Assembly: GCA_020723545.1 (NCBI GenBank)
Contig: DYIS01000082.1
Location: 1 to 9,524 of the forward strand
Reading direction: 5' to 3'
DNA from: Ktedonobacter racemifer
GTDB taxonomy: Bacteria; Chloroflexota; DTOL01; JACQYG01
DNA length: 9,524 bases
Position 1 is the first letter of the stretch. Every line of letters starts with the position of its first letter. The notes below the pieces were generated by a model. It was not told where the DNA came from, did not search any database, and worked only from the letters and a program-made list of their open reading frames with translations. The translations under genes and the position numbers were made by a program. Below are positions 8,346 through 9,524 of this stretch, in pieces.

Positions 8346-8373
8346 CTAGCGCAGCTTCGCCTCAAGTTCTTTG

Positions 8374-9321
8374 CTAGTGAAAAAACTCCTCCTCCACCGG
8401 CACCGGGACGCTGGACAACACCTCGGCCAGGATCTGTTCCCGGGAGCGGCCCCGGAGCCGGGACTGGGGGTTGAGGATCAGACGGTGGACCAGGGCGAAG
8501 GGAGCCAGGTACTTGGCGTCATCAGGGATCACGTAGTCGCGCCCACGCAGGGCTGCCAGGGCCTGGGAGGCGTGGTAGAGTGCCAGGCTGCCCCGGGGGC
8601 TGGCCCCCAGTTCGATGGCCTCGTGGGAACGGGTGGCCCGGACCATCTGCACCACGTATTGCCGCACCGACTCCTCCACCCGGACCTTGCGGACCTGGGA
8701 CTGCATCCAGGCCAGCTCACTGGAGGCCACCACCGGCTCCAGGCTGGCCAGAGGATCCGTCTGCTCGAAGCGCTGGATGATCTCCTCCTCTTCGGTTTCT
8801 CCAGGATAGCCCAGCTTGATCTTCAACAGAAAGCGGTCGATCTGGGCCTCGGGCAGCGGGAAGGTCCCCTCCAGCTCAATGGGATTCTGGGTGGCCAGGA
8901 CCAGGAAAGGTCGGGGCAGGGGCATGGTCTCGCCATCCACGGTGACCTGGCGCTCCTGCATGGCCTCCAGGAGCGCGGACTGGGTGCGAGGGGTGGCCCG
9001 GTTGATCTCGTCGGCCAGGACCACCTGGGACATAACGGGCCCGGGGCGGAACTCGAACTCCTGGGTCTTCTGATTGAAGAAGGATATGCCGGTCACGTCA
9101 GAGGGCAAAAGGTCCGGGGTGAACTGGATGCGGCGAAAGGTGCACCCCAGGGACCGGGCGATGGCTTTGGCCAGGGTGGTCTTGCCGATGCCCGGCACGT
9201 CCTCGATGAGCAGGTGGCCTTCGCACAGAAGGGCCACCAGGGCCAGTTCCACCACCTCGCCCTTCCCCACGATGACCTTCTCGATGTTGGCCTTGACCTT
9301 GTCGGTGGTCTCCTTGATCAT
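8374..9321 (-). CDS. MoxR-family AAA+ ATPase (MoxR-B, first gene of the cluster)
   Basis: A 315-residue MoxR AAA+ ATPase with all motifs intact: VIVGK at 16-20, Walker A VPGIGKT at 42-48, FTPDLLPSDVTG at 67-78, Walker B VLADE at 101-105, LATQNP at 142-147, EAQIDRF at 158-164, sensor 2 GASPRGS at 239-245. It is a close paralogue of MoxR-A (4659-5639): most of the ATPase core is identical by eye, while the region after GYPG (about 171-235) and the C-terminus diverge. MoxR-A and MoxR-B may assemble into separate or mixed rings; this is inference. The frame extends to an ATG at 9384, but that extension is translated tandem repeat. ATG 9321 has AGGAG 5 nt upstream and aligns with the MoxR-A start. 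Directly upstream of the DUF58 gene, it is the classical MoxR partner of the pair. Confidence 0.93.
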   Translation of the reverse strand: MIKETTDKVKANIEKVIVGKGEVVELALVALLCEGHLLIEDVPGIGKTTLAKAIARSLGCTFRRIQFTPDLLPSDVTGISFFNQKTQEFEFRPGPVMSQVVLADEINRATPRTQSALLEAMQERQVTVDGETMPLPRPFLVLATQNPIELEGTFPLPEAQIDRFLLKIKLGYPGETEEEEIIQRFEQTDPLASLEPVVASSELAWMQSQVRKVRVEESVRQYVVQMVRATRSHEAIELGASPRGSLALYHASQALAALRGRDYVIPDDAKYLAPFALVHRLILNPQSRLRGRSREQILAEVLSSVPVPVEEEFFH

Positions 9322-9326
9322 CTCAG

Positions 9327-9331
9327 CTCCT
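9327..9331 (-). promoter_or_regulatory. Shine-Dalgarno of MoxR-B, decides the start
   Basis: AGGAG on the minus strand, 5 nt before ATG 9321. It supports the start MIKETTDK and excludes the repeat-derived 21-residue extension that begins at 9384. Confidence 0.65.
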
Positions 9332-9344
9332 GGTGGAGTAGTTC

Positions 9345-9393
9345 GCTGATGGCTGATAGCAGATGGCGGTCCGCCATCCGCCATCGGCCACGG
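9345..9393. repeat. Seven-bp tandem repeat that reverses orientation in the middle
   Basis: Seven consecutive heptads can be read on the plus strand: gctgatg, gctgata, gcagatg, gcggtcc, gccatcc, gccatcg, gccacgg. The first three carry GATGGC-like units, and from 9370 on the units are the reverse complement, GCCATC. The array lies in the leader between the candidate promoters and the MoxR-B Shine-Dalgarno and is itself probably non-coding. Similar degenerate heptad arrays are known in intergenic DNA of several bacteria, especially cyanobacteria; whether this belongs to a dispersed family needs the rest of the genome. Confidence 0.6.
9362..9378. other. Perfect 8-bp inverted repeat in the leader of the cluster
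   Basis: GATGGCGG at 9362-9369 and CCGCCATC at 9371-9378 are exact reverse complements around a single base, T9370. An outer pair, GCTGATGGC (9345-9353) with GCCATCGGC (9380-9388), matches at 8 of 9 positions and could extend the structure. In the minus-strand transcript this would end about 24 nt before the MoxR-B start. Such a compact dyad could be a protein-binding operator or, with melting of the centre, an RNA stem; no T-tract follows, so it is not a terminator. Confidence 0.45.
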
Positions 9394-9495
9394 AGGTGAA
9401 TGCTCTGACCCCTAGTTTAGCACATTTGCCCGGTTGTGGCTAGCGCAGGATGACCACCTCTCAGGACGATTGCCAGGTCAAGTTTGTACCAGGGA

Positions 9496-9523
9496 ATTAG
9501 TACTACAACCTCACTTAGGTCAA
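9496..9523 (-). promoter_or_regulatory. Weak candidate promoter upstream of the MoxR-B gene
   Basis: On the minus strand TTGACC (9523-9518, 5 of 6) is followed after 16 bp by ACTAAT (9501-9496, 4 of 6). A second possibility is TAGCCA (9442-9437) with TAAACT (9419-9414), 17-bp spacer, 4 of 6 in each box. Neither is strong. The remaining non-coding DNA between 9394 and 9524 shows no ORF of note. The true promoter may lie beyond the window. Confidence 0.25.
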
Positions 9524-9524
9524 A

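Noticed and set aside
9322..9384. 21-residue N-terminal extension of MoxR-B
   Set aside because: It is mostly translated heptad repeat, is absent from the paralogue, and a good Shine-Dalgarno sits before the downstream ATG at 9321.

Overview
The window is a GC-rich (roughly 60% or more by eye), tightly packed bacterial segment, most plausibly from a member of the Chloroflexota or an environmental relative. The main clue is the protein at the left edge, made of repeated beta-sandwich units with a W-x-A / PGE / YPT-x-W-x-x-GE pattern that is common at the C-termini of large membrane glycosyltransferase-like proteins in that phylum. The taxonomic call is an inference; no rRNA, tRNA, IS element or CRISPR array is visible.

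Layout. (1) Positions 1-1326, plus strand: the 3' part of a gene cut by the window edge, encoding three tandem beta-sandwich repeats. (2) Positions 1342-9321, minus strand: seven genes read right to left with small gaps or overlaps: MoxR-type AAA+ ATPase (here MoxR-B), DUF58 protein, multi-pass membrane protein with a C-terminal DUF4129-like domain, a second MoxR ATPase (MoxR-A), glycogen synthase GlgA, a GalT-like nucleotidyltransferase of the HIT superfamily, and a family 2 glycosyltransferase of the polyprenyl-phosphate hexose synthase type. The two gene sets converge with a 15-nt gap. (3) Positions 9322-9524: non-coding leader of the minus-strand cluster, holding a 7-bp tandem repeat that reverses orientation and so forms a hairpin, and only weak promoter candidates.

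How it may work. MoxR + DUF58 + DUF4129 membrane protein is a recurrent bacterial gene set, usually linked to envelope or protein-complex maturation and often accompanied by a transglutaminase-like protein. Here no transglutaminase is present and the module is bracketed by two closely similar MoxR ATPases. The second half of the cluster handles sugar nucleotides and glycans: GlgA uses ADP-glucose, the GalT-like enzyme probably makes or breaks a sugar nucleotide, and the GT2 enzyme probably loads a hexose onto a lipid carrier. A good sigma70-like promoter (perfect TATAAT, 17-bp spacer) lies at the end of the DUF4129 gene and would allow MoxR-A-glgA-galT-like-GT2 to be transcribed separately from the upstream half.

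The points most worth following are the GalT-like protein beside glgA (a candidate ADP-sugar phosphorylase or adenylyltransferase lacking the usual zinc CxxC), the double-MoxR arrangement, the DUF58 protein with a degraded metal site, and the orientation-switching heptad repeat in the leader.
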